A stretch of DNA of 64,000 bases. Source: Moringa oleifera. Its lineage: Eukaryota > Streptophyta > Magnoliopsida > Brassicales > Moringaceae. The translations under genes and the position numbers were made by a program. How positions within the stretch are numbered: position 1 is the stretch's first letter; each line of letters opens with the position of its first letter. Below are positions 1 through 11,254 of the stretch, in pieces. The notes under the pieces were generated by a model. That model made no database searches and was not told where the DNA came from. It saw only the letters and a program-made list of their open reading frames with translations. The stretch is from assembly GCA_021397835.1 (NCBI GenBank), contig JAJFZO010000165.1, forward strand, positions 1,736,001-1,800,000, written 5' to 3'.

Positions 1-147
1 GGATAATGACTTATTACACATGACACTAACGTAAAAAAGTATTAGATTGACATGTATGCTACCATAATGAGTGATCACAGAAAATCATGCATTTAGTAAA
101 GCTAATTGCCACCATATTAACAAGGACAATATTAGTTATGATGCAAA

Positions 148-2850
148 ATGGATGATGAAATTTGAGTAATGGTGTCCTCCAATGGAGAGTGGGTTGATGA
201 AGACTCAAATTATAATTATGTTGGTGATACTATACAAAACATAAAAGTGGTGGTCTGAAAGGACTACTTGTACAATGAATTGGTTAAGCATTTGAAAATA
301 GTTTTGGATGAAGAACACTCCAAATATGACATTGAGTTGCACACCTTGGTTAGAGTTAATGACCATAAGCTACGAACAAAGCTGTGATCGATAACGATAT
401 TGCATTCTTATTGCTTGACCATAGTCTTTCAAGGGTCATTTGCATATTCGTATCAAAGATCATAGAGGAAGATGCACATGATGGCAAAAAGTGCACTAAT
501 AAGAAACATGTAGTGCTAATGAGAGTTGATAATTCTATATCTTAAGCTGGCAATGGTGAGCAAGCCTAATTTCTCAATATGAATTCAACATGAACAAAAT
601 GAATGTTCATGATTTTGAAATTAATAAACTATAGATGAGGTGAATGTAACTCATACTAATAACCATGACGAGGAACCACTGTGAAATACTAGTGCAAATT
701 CGAAAATAAGTTGATTTACGTTTCAAACTCTAATTTTGACCATGCTAGGCCATTGCATCGTTTTGATAACATTATTGGCAACATTGACATTGTGAGTGAT
801 TCAGATGAAATTCCAATATGTCATTCTATTTTAGGTAAAAAAATTATTTCGTTAATGGGAAATGTCCAATTGGCAAATGTAAATTCTTCTCTAGCAAGAA
901 AGATTTGAAATGTGCACTTAGGTTATATGCGTTGTTGAAAAAATTGAGTTTAAGGTATTGAAATCTAGAGAATCGGTGTTTGTAGTTACTTGTAAAAATT
1001 TGTTATGATTGAAAAGTCAGTGCAGTTAAAACAAAGTAGGAACTGTACCTTTCAATAAAAATGTGTGATTTTAAACACATGTGCACATTAAAAGAAGTTC
1101 ATAGAAGACACCGTCAAACTAATGTAATGATTACTAGGGAAGTGGTTGGGCAAAGGCTATGTATCAATATTCACATTATGAAACCAAAAGATATAGTCGA
1201 TAACATGGAGACTTATGAATCCCAGATACTATATAGCAAGGCATGGAAGGTAAAAGAACATGCCTAGAAATTGACATATAGGGACTCAATTGAGTTATGC
1301 TAGTAGTTACCACTTTTTTGCTATAGGTTTGAATAGAATAATTGAGGGGTCATTATTCAAATCAAAACTGATGATAATGGACTTTACAGTTATAGTGACT
1401 TATTGAATGCCCAAAGTGACTTTAGCGTGTAACATAGTTAATTTCTGAAATAACATGATGACTTTTTCATAATGACTTTTGATTTATATTTCAAGTACTT
1501 CTTCATGGCATTCAGTCAATCATTCAAGAAATTTCATTATGTAATTCAAATAGTTATTATCACCGATGGTACTCACTAGTAGGAGAGGTTTAACGGTGTT
1601 ATGTTTGTGGCTGCTTATAAAGATGGTAATGAGTAAATTTACCCTTTAGCATTCATGTACGAAGAATTTGGGAATGTAAATTCTTGAGAGTAGTTTTTGA
1701 ATCAATTGAAGAATACCATTGGTATAGTTGAGGGACTAGTTTTTATACTATATCAAACTCCTAACATAGCCAATTTTAGCGATAATGTTTCTTCCTACTA
1801 CAGATGAACTACCAATTTTAGCGATAATGTTTCTTCCTACTACAGATGAACTATGTACGTGGCATTTGGCATAAAAAAAATTAAAAATCGGTTTAAAAAG
1901 GACGATGTGCCTAAACTCTTTTACAAAGCTACAAGAGCTTAATTATCGATTGAGTAAGTTAGAGTAATTAACATTTGTGTTGGCAGAAAAACATCCAATG
2001 ACCCATTTGTATATCATGAAAGAGAATCCTAAGATATGGTCACCTATGCATAGTCCTAGAAAAAGATATTAGGTCATGACTACCAACATAGCCAAGAACC
2101 TCAATTTGTGCATAAAATTTGCTTGTGAGTTATCGATGACCTCTCTTATTGATTTTATTAAGTGATTTGATGCAATGTTGGTTTCATGATCAGCAAGAAA
2201 AGGCCAAGGCCAACAAAATTCAATTGACAGAATAGACACATGCAATAATGCAAGAGCTGTAGGCAAATGATAGTAATATGGGTTAATTTCAATATTTGTT
2301 TAGTGAAGCATCATGATAGAGAGGTTATAGTTAATTTTCATTATCATGTTTGCCCTTTTCACGAGTTTGACATCGATGTTCTACCATGCGCACATCTTTA
2401 GTAGTTGTGTGGTAAGTTCAATTGGTTGAATTTAAACTAATTGACTTTTTGTTTAATAGTGACTTATTAAATTCCATATTTACTTAACATATAGCATAGT
2501 TATGTAATGACTAATGTAGTAACTTATTCTTTTTAACATTTAAAGTGAGAAATACAAATTCTATGTCTTTATGTTCGAATTACTACAAATAGAGCCATCT
2601 GGCCATTACATGCTCAGAGTCAATAATGCTAGTTGGTGAAAAATGCGACCGGATTGTTCCTCACCATGCTAAAAGCGGGATTGTCTTGCCCTTAAACAAT
2701 GGACGACTATCGGGGCAAAGAAGCAAATGGAGGATTCCATCAAAAGGAGGAAAATTGTTTTTCGATGCAGGCAACATGGGCACAACCATTTAACATATCG
2801 TAATCCACAATCAGTTGAATTCATGACATCATTTACTGCATCACACTCCT
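148..2850 (+). pseudogene. Mutator-like (MuDR/MULE) transposase pseudogene
   Basis: A decayed DDE transposase that would have catalysed cut-and-paste transposition of a Mutator-like element. Reading across frames gives the family's domains in order. An N-terminal region (about 165-390) includes NGEWVDEDSNY and KYDIEL. A MuDR-type domain (about 870-1010) has KDLKCALRLYAL. A pre-catalytic segment (1,061-1,267) has FKHMCTLKEVHRRHRQTN and YSKAWKVKEHA. The catalytic core (about 1,565-1,900) has DGTH and MFVAAYKDGNE. The block VMTTNIAKNLN lies at about 2,073-2,110, a SWIM-type zinc segment CPFHEFDIDVLPCAH at about 2,350-2,395, and a C-terminal zinc-knuckle relic CRQHGHN at about 2,765-2,785. In-frame stops and frame changes occur throughout, and the second catalytic Asp region is not preserved. 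The start is set at an ATG before the N-terminal block. The family call is firm; the exact ends are not. Confidence 0.88.
1770..1853. repeat. perfect 42-bp tandem duplication
   Basis: Two identical adjacent 42-bp copies (1,770-1,811 and 1,812-1,853) lie inside the decayed MULE transposase. The surrounding gene is heavily mutated but the copies are identical, so the duplication looks younger than the decay of the gene. Confidence 0.95.
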
Positions 2851-2859
2851 CTTTTAATT

Positions 2860-4445
2860 GCCAAAAGTGTCATAATTATTGTGCTGTTGCTCATAATTAG
2901 CAGACATGCCCAACTTCCCATGCCATTATGTGTGATGAGTGAATAAAGCACATAAAATCTGTAGGTTAGCTTTCAATGGTGATACACTTTTCTGAATGCA
3001 TTCAGTGACCTTATGTTTTAAACTTGTCGAGGTATATGTTGATTAGTTACATTATTTTTTGGACTGTAACTGTGGCATGAAGTTATTATGTAAATTCTTA
3101 TATAAGAATTGACATTATTCTAGCAGTAATATAATTACATATAGTATTAGCAAATGACTGTAATGTGTAATTCAATGACTTTTTATAACACTATACTAAC
3201 TTTTGTATCCATCCAAACAATTATTGCCATAGTAACTATTGCAATGTCAAAGTGATTCTAATAGTATCATAATGAATTATTATTGTACAATAGTGACTGC
3301 TCATTTGTCATCTAAACTTCACCTGTCAAAAAAAAGTTACATCATTCTTGTAAAAAATGTCATCCTATTAATATGACCAACAACAAATCATTCTTATAAA
3401 CAAATCATTCCACATTTACATGATCACTAATATTCGAAAGCAAAAAAATAATTTTAGCAATCATTCTAGATTTATAAAACGACCATTGATAATAATCATA
3501 ACAATGTACTTGATTCTGTGTAAAAGCCCGAAAAGAAAAAAAATAATGAGTCATCAACTAAGTTGTTCCTTGATTGCTCTTGAATTTGCAAAAATAGTTA
3601 TGCAATCAATTTGCAGATTCATGCCATGTCTTTCTTAGCGAAATACAAAGGTAATCCTTTTATAAGTAGCTTCACAAAACGCAATAAAGTACTCTATAGT
3701 GACCTCTACATGAAGGAATGGGTTAAAATTTAAACAATAATAATAAAAAATGCTTCAAGATAATCCAACAATGAAGGGTCAAGAAAATCTCACTCATTCT
3801 TTTACTAGGGCAATTTCTTCTTTTGAATGAATTCACAATAGATGTCTTTGTCAGGTGTGCCAAGGTGACCTTGTTGATTTAACTACTCAGCACTTCTTAT
3901 TAGGCTAGGTAGCATTCATCAGATGCAATTCAACTGAGTATTTGATGGATGCATGGGTTCTACTTCTTCTTATATAAATTACAAATGATTACGGACATTT
4001 TGTTCAAGTTAACTACGCCTAACTGCTAATAATAAGCACCAACATACGCACTTAATAGTGAATAACGAACCTTAAAAAGCCCTAAATATTTTCGAAGCGA
4101 CTTGATATGCATGAACAGTAAAATATCTATTATCTGTAATTACTTATTGGTAGCTAATAGTGACTTAATGGTTTTTGGTTGATTTTTAAATATTTATTCA
4201 TGATTAGCAACTTATTTATTATTCATAATGATTTATTGGGAATCATAGTGACTTAATAGTGCTTAGGGTGCTTAATAAATCATTTACGAGCAAATATGAA
4301 CATAAGATTATTAACCCACAAGTATTTACAAGCAAATACTAACACAAGATTATCAACCTATACTTATCCATGAAACATCACTATTAGACTTAATAATGCA
4401 TTCCTAAAGCATAATAATTTACTACACGTCTTGAGTAACAAAAGT
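2860..4445. other. non-coding MULE flank with TAGTGACTTA motifs
   Basis: No supportable coding region. The short open frame at 3,420-3,638 has no recognisable homology and looks like chance. The decamer TAGTGACTTA appears at 4,158 and 4,246, and within or near the transposase at 1,393 and 2,457, with looser variants between. This is probably 3' non-coding DNA of the MULE; no convincing terminal inverted repeat was found. Confidence 0.4.
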
Positions 4446-4449
4446 AACA

Positions 4450-4760
4450 TGCACATACCAGCATGCATCTGCATAATGCAGTTATAAATAATTTTACAAC
4501 ATCAAATTGCACTAAGGCCTCCCCAAAGCACTCATCCAACGTGGGTTTGACGTAGAGCTCGAACCTTACATAACCCACTATAAGAAACTAAGGAAAATAT
4601 TGAGTCCTATTCTTTGGATGTGTGTATAGCCTAGATTCTGGATGATAAAACATGATATAAAAACCTTGTGCAAATAATCATATGATATTCTCTCCCCAAC
4701 CATGAGTTCAAATGGAATCGGTACCCTACCCAAAAAAAATAAAATAAAAGCAGTCATGAT
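4450..4760. repeat. dispersed repeat A, copy 1
   Basis: About 300 bp that aligns by eye with 22,970-23,240. Shared landmarks in the same order include GCATCTGCATAATGCA-like sequence, ACATCAAATT, TAAGGCCTCC-like sequence and GATAAAACATGA. The copies are clearly diverged. It lies downstream of the MULE transposase, so it may be MULE 3' sequence. Confidence 0.6.
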
Positions 4761-4764
4761 TTGG

Positions 4765-5365
4765 AGATAACATTTTTAATAACTAAGTTGAATGATTTAA
4801 GGCCCCATATCATCCAACACATTAGCAGGGACACCTTCAACTATCCATCTTACTCATTTTATAGCCATTTCACTAGCGATGCCTAATAATACATGGCCAC
4901 TTCATTTAATAAGCCATATAAACACATGATCCTCTTTCTTTATCTATCCTTGCTACATCAATAGAGACACCCAAGAAAATATAGCCATGCCATTTAATGA
5001 ACTCTATGAGCAAATATCTTCTATCCATGTATCGTCCTTATCCGTAGAAGTTCCTAATCATCCTTTTTCAAAGTTAAGTCAGTAAGTGTGCTTCCAATGA
5101 TGAGCTACCTCATCACTTATAGTGGCCATGTTTGTTATGACATTAGTAGTGTCACTATCGAAGGGTATGTAACAGCTATCCCGGCTTTACCTTAGTCATT
5201 CTTCTACCAATAGCTCTTCTATAGGCTTTATTAGCAATTTTGTAGGATTTTTTGATCGATATGTCATGAATCTTCTTTTTCTTTCAACATAAAAGCTATA
5301 GTCTTATCTTTTGTCTTTGCAACACTACTTGAATCACTCTATCAGATTTAAAAGAGGAAGTTACG
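4765..5365. other. unassigned non-coding stretch
   Basis: AT-rich, stops in all frames, no recognisable gene, repeat or RNA. Confidence 0.4.
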
Positions 5366-5369
5366 CTCC

Positions 5370-5910
5370 AAATACTATAGCAGGTCCGCGGGTTACCTTA
5401 TCTCAGTAATATACAGCTTTGGATAATGATATACCCTTGTTGTGTTCATAATCTCCATTTAATCTTAATTTAAAAATTAAAGCCCCTTTATCTCATCTTT
5501 CCAATTCCACTTTAATTGCTTCAATTGAATTTCAAACATGAAACTGATGGTAAGCTTTTTAGGTCTTGTGTGAAAAATCTTCACTCAACACCAACACAAA
5601 ATTTTTAACCATTTTCCTTACCATTCAAATGACACTTGAATTGCTTCAGTTGAGTCTTGAATGTGAAAGTTATGATAGGTCTTCCTAGTTTTCTTTTGTT
5701 AAAATAACCCAGTAGAGTAATTGAACATTATATAGCTTTGGATTAAGATATACCCTTAGAATTTTCATAATAGTCAGTCAACTCCAATACAAAATTTGTA
5801 GCTCTTTCCTTTAGTAGTCCAACTCCATTTTAATTACACTAATTGAATCTCAGATATGAAAGTTATGGCTGGTATTCTGAGGAAAATACTACAGTAAAGC
5901 AACTGATCAT
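5370..5910. repeat. degenerate tandem repeat, about three partial units
   Basis: A module with GCTTTGGAT..GATATACCC followed by TTTAATTGCTTCAATTGA and ATGAAAGTTATGG-like sequence recurs three times. The GCTTTGGAT box is at about 5,414 and 5,737. The AATTG..TTGA box followed by the GTTATGG box occurs at about 5,515-5,550, 5,640-5,675 and 5,835-5,860. Similar motifs are common in plant LTR-retrotransposon non-coding DNA, but no LTR pair is visible here. Confidence 0.6.
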
Positions 5911-6495
5911 CATGTGATTTGAACTCAAAAAAATAACTCTTCACTCCTAGTAGTCCCCTTCACCTAGAAACCTTTATCCCCATGGTAATTTCTATACTCT
6001 AATTTAAACTAACCTTATTTTAGCTTGATCTAAGCATATTATTATAGTTTGAAGCTAGGCATACTCTTTTAGAATAGTACAAAAGAAGACCTCTTAAATG
6101 GATGTTCCAAGGTTTATCTTCTTGAAGCAGACCTCTTAGGCACTTTTTACTTTTTTTTTTCAATGGTATGTCATGCGTAATCCTACTGCATTTTCATTTA
6201 AAAATTATTCACCACTTTGGGAAGACTTCTGTGCACTTCATAGAAAGTTCCTCTCAAAATCCTTTGATCCTATTGTTTATCTTTCTTGATTATTTATTGC
6301 TATTTTCTTAAGTCATTTTTAGCTTGGAGTGTAGTTCTGCGACTTAAAAAGTGCTCAAAACCTCAAATCTTGATTTTCTAGGGAGGTTTACCAACAATAG
6401 ACTTTTTTGCCTAAGAAAAGCTCATATGCTTACTCAGGGTGTTTATTCTATTAAACTGACTTCATTTCAATCCTTTGCCCCTTTCATTGACTTTT
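5911..6495. other. unassigned non-coding stretch
   Basis: No coding region or recognisable repeat was found. It immediately precedes repeat B copy 1 and has no counterpart next to copy 2. Confidence 0.35.
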
Positions 6496-6496
6496 C

Positions 6497-7318
6497 ATGT
6501 CAAGATTTATAACTCAAAATGGCTTGCAACTACTTGATCCAAGGTTTACCTAGAGCCTGCATAGTTTCTTAGAGAGTGTTCTTGTTGTAAACCTTGAATC
6601 TTTACTTAAACATGTAAACACCTTTGAACTAGTTCCACTTTAACTATGTACTTGCTTAATGCATTCTAGAAGTGGAAAGTTTCATGTTAAAAAAAACTTT
6701 GCAATTACCATTTTAGAGGTCTACCTAACATTAAGGGCAAACTCTCTTTGATGGTAGTCTGGGAAGACCTCAAAAGCCTGTCTTATTGGTAAATCTTGCT
6801 CAACTTACTTCACTTCACTTATGCGCATGTTTAATGCCTCTTAGGATTCAAAATTTCTTCACTAAGAACCTTTTGTAATTTCCTTGTTAGAAGTCTACCT
6901 AATACTAAGGGTAAAACCTTCTTGAAGGCATTTTAAGAAAACCTCAAAAGTTTGTCCCATTGGGTAGATCCTTCTCAACCATCTACATTTCAAATTTTAA
7001 TATAGTTATTAGACCTTGGAATTTAAAAAACTTTCACTGAAAACACATTACAATCAATAAATTTAAAGTACACTAGAGGACAATGTCATAGTTCTTCAGA
7101 GGGTAAGATCTTAAAATCATTTCTTTTAATCACATAACTGGATCTTGGTAATCTTAATAGTCTAATCCTCATTTTTTTTTTCCTTTTGGATGGATGTACA
7201 TGGCTTGTACTAATTGATTTCTTCACAAAGGAAGTGTTTTCTTTAGCATAGTGGTTGTCTATTGGTAAAAGCACACTTTTTGTTCTTCGAAACATAAATT
7301 TTTGTGGTGGTAAAATTA
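6497..7318. repeat. dispersed repeat B, copy 1
   Basis: About 820 bp collinear with 21,871-22,690 in the same orientation. Landmarks include ATGTCAAGATTTATAACTC, CTTGTTGTAAACCTTGAATC, AAACATGTAAACACC, GGTCTACCTA, TTGGGTAGATCCTTCT, TTTTGGATGGATGTA and a final GGTAAAATTA. Identity looks like roughly four bases in five. No coding capacity is shared. It is probably non-coding transposon sequence or an LTR. Confidence 0.85.
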
Positions 7319-7619
7319 GGTTTGCCCTTTTCGTTCATTTCAAATGTTGAAAATAGAACAAAGACTAAAGAGACCTAATTTTACTAATATTCCTTATAAT
7401 TCTCTTCTCTCTTTCTTTCTTCTTTTCTCTTTTCTTCCTGTTTTCTCTTTTTTTAATTTATTCAAAAATGAAACTTTATAAAAGAAAAATGATTTCCATA
7501 ATTTGTTAGAGTTTTCCTTAATGCTTGATGATGGACTTTGTTATGATTGATAGGTGTTACGTTGATCTTGTGATAAAATTCTTCCTTTTCTTTTAATAAC
7601 AAGTAACTTTTCTCTTGAT

Positions 7620-8850
7620 TTTACTACTTCTTGTTAGGGTTTTCCTCGACATTGGATGCTTCCATCATCTCTTGTTGAAATTTTTTCTTGACATTTAATG
7701 ATGTAAAGTCTCCCATAGAATTCTTCCTCAATGTTTGACATTGTGAAATTTTATCGAAATTATTCCTCGACATGCAATGATGCAAAAATTTATCTCTCAT
7801 TAGAATCTCCTATAACATTTAACAATGCAAAAATTTTGTCTCTCATTGGAATCTTTCTCGACATTTGATGATGTAAAATTTTTATCTCACGTTAGAATCT
7901 TCCTTGACATTCTAGGATGTTGCTATCTTATGATGAATTTCTTTCTCTTCCTTCAATGGTTTAAAGTTATTTCATTTGAGATTCTTCCCGACACTTAATG
8001 AAAATCAGCAACATTCTCATCTTATGATGGATTTCTTTCTCGTCCTTTAATGGGTTAAATTTGTCTCCTATCAGATTCTTCCTCGACATTTAACAAGATT
8101 TGATGTTTTGACTTGCAAAATAATCTTCCTCGTTACCAGATGGTTTGAAATCTTATTCATTCTTAGATTCTTTCTTGACATTTGATGATCATCCAACTTT
8201 TTCCTCTTTCAACAAAATTCTTTCTCGTCTCTTGATGGCTTAAAATTTCAAAACTAGAGTCTATCTTTTGTCATATTTCTTCCTTGACATTTGATGAAGA
8301 TTCATGGTTTCTCATTTTCCAAAGGGCATTCCTCTTTACCTTTAAATAGTTTTAACTCATCCTTGATGAATCTTTCCTCGACATTTGATGTAATTTTATG
8401 ATGCCCAATCGTGCACAAATTTCTTCCTTGTTACTTGATGGTTACATTTTATCACCTGTTGGATTTATTCCTTAACATTTGACTCCTTTATTTATGATGA
8501 ATCTGTCATCATTATTTAAGTCATCTTCTATCAGATTTGTCCTCCACATTTGATGAATAACTAGGATATTTCATCTTGCTACAGATTGTTCCTTCATCAT
8601 TTGATGATTTGAAATCATCTTCTATTAGATTTCCTCCTTGACACGTCATGAAAGTCTAGAATGGCCTGCCTCCTGTCGAATCGCTTCACTTGATGGCAAT
8701 TTCATCTCATGTTAGCTTTCTCCCTTGACATTCAATGAAAATCCACAATGCCCTATCCTGTGACAAATTTCTTCCTTGTCGCTTGATGGTTGAAGACCTC
8801 ATATCTTGGTGGAATTCTCCCTCAACAATGGATAATCCTATAGTGTAAAG
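7620..8850. repeat. tandem array of GACATTTGATGA units
   Basis: A degenerate minisatellite-like array of about 1.2 kb. The core TCCTCGACATTTGATGA recurs about 17 times. In the first part (7,620-7,920) copies are about 35-55 bp apart. From about 7,920 onward a second half-unit with TCGTCACTTGATGG-like sequence alternates with it, and the spacing becomes about 90-100 bp. This is a higher-order dimer. It lies 300 bp beyond repeat B copy 1 and is absent beside copy 2. Confidence 0.85.
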
Positions 8851-9112
8851 TTTGTTACTTCATTTTCTCCCTTTCTAATTTTCCTACTAAAATCCATATG
8901 TACATGCATGATACATGCCCTATGCTTTCATTAAGTTTCATTGATTTGCTTTTTTATTAGTTTATTTTTCTCTATTTTCTTCCTTATTTTTTTCTTTTCT
9001 TTCTCTTATCCTTTTTTCCTTTGTCCTTTTTTAAATAATAGTACAAATTGGCATAATTAAGGATTCATGAAGCTTCATTAATGTGTGGTTCTCATTCATC
9101 TTTATTATTCTT

Positions 9113-9385
9113 ATGTGAATGTGATGTGAAAATTTATGATGCTTTCTATTGGGAATCAATGTCAACATGGTTTGACACAAATGTGATGTGAAATTTGCAA
9201 AACTCTATTAGGGGTCAATATGGCCGAGGTGCAATGCAAATGTAATGTGAATTTATGAAGTTCCATTGACGATGTGATATACATCCTAATGATTTGACGT
9301 AAATGTGATATAAGAATTTATGAAACATCATCGATGATGTGATTTACATCCTAGTGACTTGACGTAAATGTGATATGAAATTTAA
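9113..9385. repeat. tandem array, 60-66-bp units, about five copies
   Basis: The motif AAATGTGATRTGAAATTTATG recurs at about 9,115, 9,178, 9,237, 9,300 and 9,366. The last two full units also share GATTTACATCCTAGTGA-like sequence. Non-coding. Confidence 0.8.
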
Positions 9386-9389
9386 TTTT

Positions 9390-10285
9390 TATTCTATCAA
9401 TTTTTTGTATTTGGGTGTGTGTATGCTTTACACTTCCGATTTGATTTTATTTTTTGGCCAGCAATTAACTAATCATCATCATGTATGATATCAACATTTT
9501 TTGATTTTCTATGATCATACTTGATTTGGATTTGCTTGGTAGATCCTTTTGGTTTTCACCCTTCCTTTCTTAAAGTATATCATTCGTATCTTTGAAGAAA
9601 AAAAAATTTTTAACAATTTCAATCCTTTTTGGAGACTCTCCTCCTTTTCATTCTTTTTTTTAAATGTGTTTCCCAATGAGTTCCTTTTCCCTTGATTTTA
9701 ACATTGGTTGCTATATTTATAGAAATATTCTTCTGTTCATCTTTGGATTTGTTGTAAAATAACCTAAAACTTCTCTGATTCCAAAGGAAAACATTAACCA
9801 ACATGTATTAAAAAAGGAGTTTGGAAATATATTTGAGAAGATCTATGTTTATTTTGCCACTACAAGCAAGGCTTTTGTTTTCAAATAGGAGAACTTTTTA
9901 AAAAGAGTTAAATGAAACAAATTTTCTTATTATCTCTCACAAGCATATACTTGGTCTAAGTTTCCTTAACAATGATTATTTAGTATGTTTGGCTTTGTTC
10001 CTTAAGTTCTCAAATTGATCGAGACACTCTTTTCTCTTCATTGGATTTGATACTTTGTTGTACTAGAGTTATCTTCTTTGATCTTGGCCCCTAGTGTACC
10101 AAACTACTTTTGCAAGTTTTCGATTAGATAGTACATTTTCTTCTTTTCTCTTTTCTTGCCAAGTAATCTTGATATCTTTCCATTTTCTCCTCCATCAATT
10201 TGCAAAAAAGTTTTTCTTTCATTATGGTCAGAGAAGAAAGAGTAACTTACAATAGACCAAGATGTCTATTCAATCTAAAATTATA
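9390..10285. other. unassigned AT-rich stretch
   Basis: No recognised gene. A 61-codon minus-strand frame at 9,619-9,804 is lysine-rich and matches nothing I recognise. It lies 3' of the DUF3444 fragment on the same strand and could be more of that pseudogene, but nothing in it proves this. Confidence 0.3.
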
Positions 10286-10294
10286 ATACTAGAA

Positions 10295-10720
10295 ACTATT
10301 AATGGATCAAGCTCCCACAAATCTCTTAGTCGACCCTTCTATCTGGTATGTTAAAAAGCTGGTGCCAAATTAATTAACCTGTTAGGATATCTAGAATAAT
10401 CATCTTTAATTTTTGGCTTTTCAGAACTTTGTAATGTCCTTTAGATCAATTGACGCACATCAAAACTACAACTTTGGTACCTTGATTGTTGTCTTCCAAA
10501 ACCTTCACAATGTAATATTCATCTAGGTTACAACATCTTGACTCTAACTTCCAATTTTTGTACAAGGCCCAAACCTGACCTTTCTTAGGTTATATCTTAT
10601 GTGTATTCTCACTATCATGTTCAACTTTTAGCTAATAAGAAAAAGTACTTCGAAGAGCAACCTTAGTTTTGCCATTTTTAACTTTAACCAACCCATAACA
10701 ACTGGGCGAATAGCTTCTTT
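10295..10720 (-). pseudogene. DUF3444 (DnaJ-associated) domain fragment
   Basis: On the minus strand, 10,551-10,580 reads GQVWALYKNW. It is preceded by a glycine- and lysine-rich segment with NGKTKVAL and followed by DEYYIVKVLEDNNQGTKVVV. Further on, WELDP lies at 10,303-10,317. This is the layout of the C-terminal DUF3444 repeat of plant J-domain proteins (GEVWALYKNW ... WELDP). No J domain, zinc region or intact frame is present; stops and frame changes interrupt it. It may be a gene fragment carried by a transposon, since CACTA element 1 starts within 1 kb. Similarity was judged by eye, so the call is moderate. Confidence 0.55.
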
Positions 10721-10724
10721 TGTT

Positions 10725-11250
10725 TAATGCATAAGCTACTAGTAACACCACATGCATTTTAAGGTGTGGACTCAATCTTCGTATCTTAAGCATGGTCCTT
10801 AGGTATCTAGCTTAAAAAGCTAAAATTTAATGAATTTACGAATTTCTTTTTAATATTTTGCCCTTTATTGTTTTCTCTTTTTTCCCTCAAAAATCAAGGA
10901 ACTTTTCTTCTATAATGCTGTTGGCCTGCTAACACAGATGCAGAGGCACTATTGCTTTTTATAACATTGTTAAAAGCTTTATTGTCAATATATAAGTGAA
11001 CCTTATCATTAAACTATCTCACAATAACATTTGCTTTAGACTGAGTAGCATCTTCACAGCTTCATTTTCGTTTATACTGAAAAGCTCGTTAGTATTCCCA
11101 ATTACAAATTGACTTGCATTTATTTGACTATATGTATTTTTACTTTGACCTGTTAGAAGATTTTTTAAATTTCAAATCTGATCAATTTGAGAATTTAATT
11201 CTAATATGGATTATTGGTGACTTCCCTGCTTACTGAATGTTGTTTAGCTA
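10725..11250. other. unassigned stretch upstream of CACTA element 1
   Basis: No coding signal recognised. A canonical CACTA 5' terminus matching the 3' end at 15,504 was not found, so the element's left boundary is unknown or deleted. Confidence 0.35.
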
Positions 11251-11254
11251 GAGT

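Noticed and set aside
7620..8850. CRISPR-like array
   Set aside because: Units are degenerate, without constant repeats and unique spacers, and the organism is a plant.
9858..9875. CACTACAAGCAAGGC as the 5' terminus of CACTA element 1
   Set aside because: Only the first eight or nine bases fit. It differs from the inverted 3' end after that, and the flanking triplets (GCC versus TGA) do not match.
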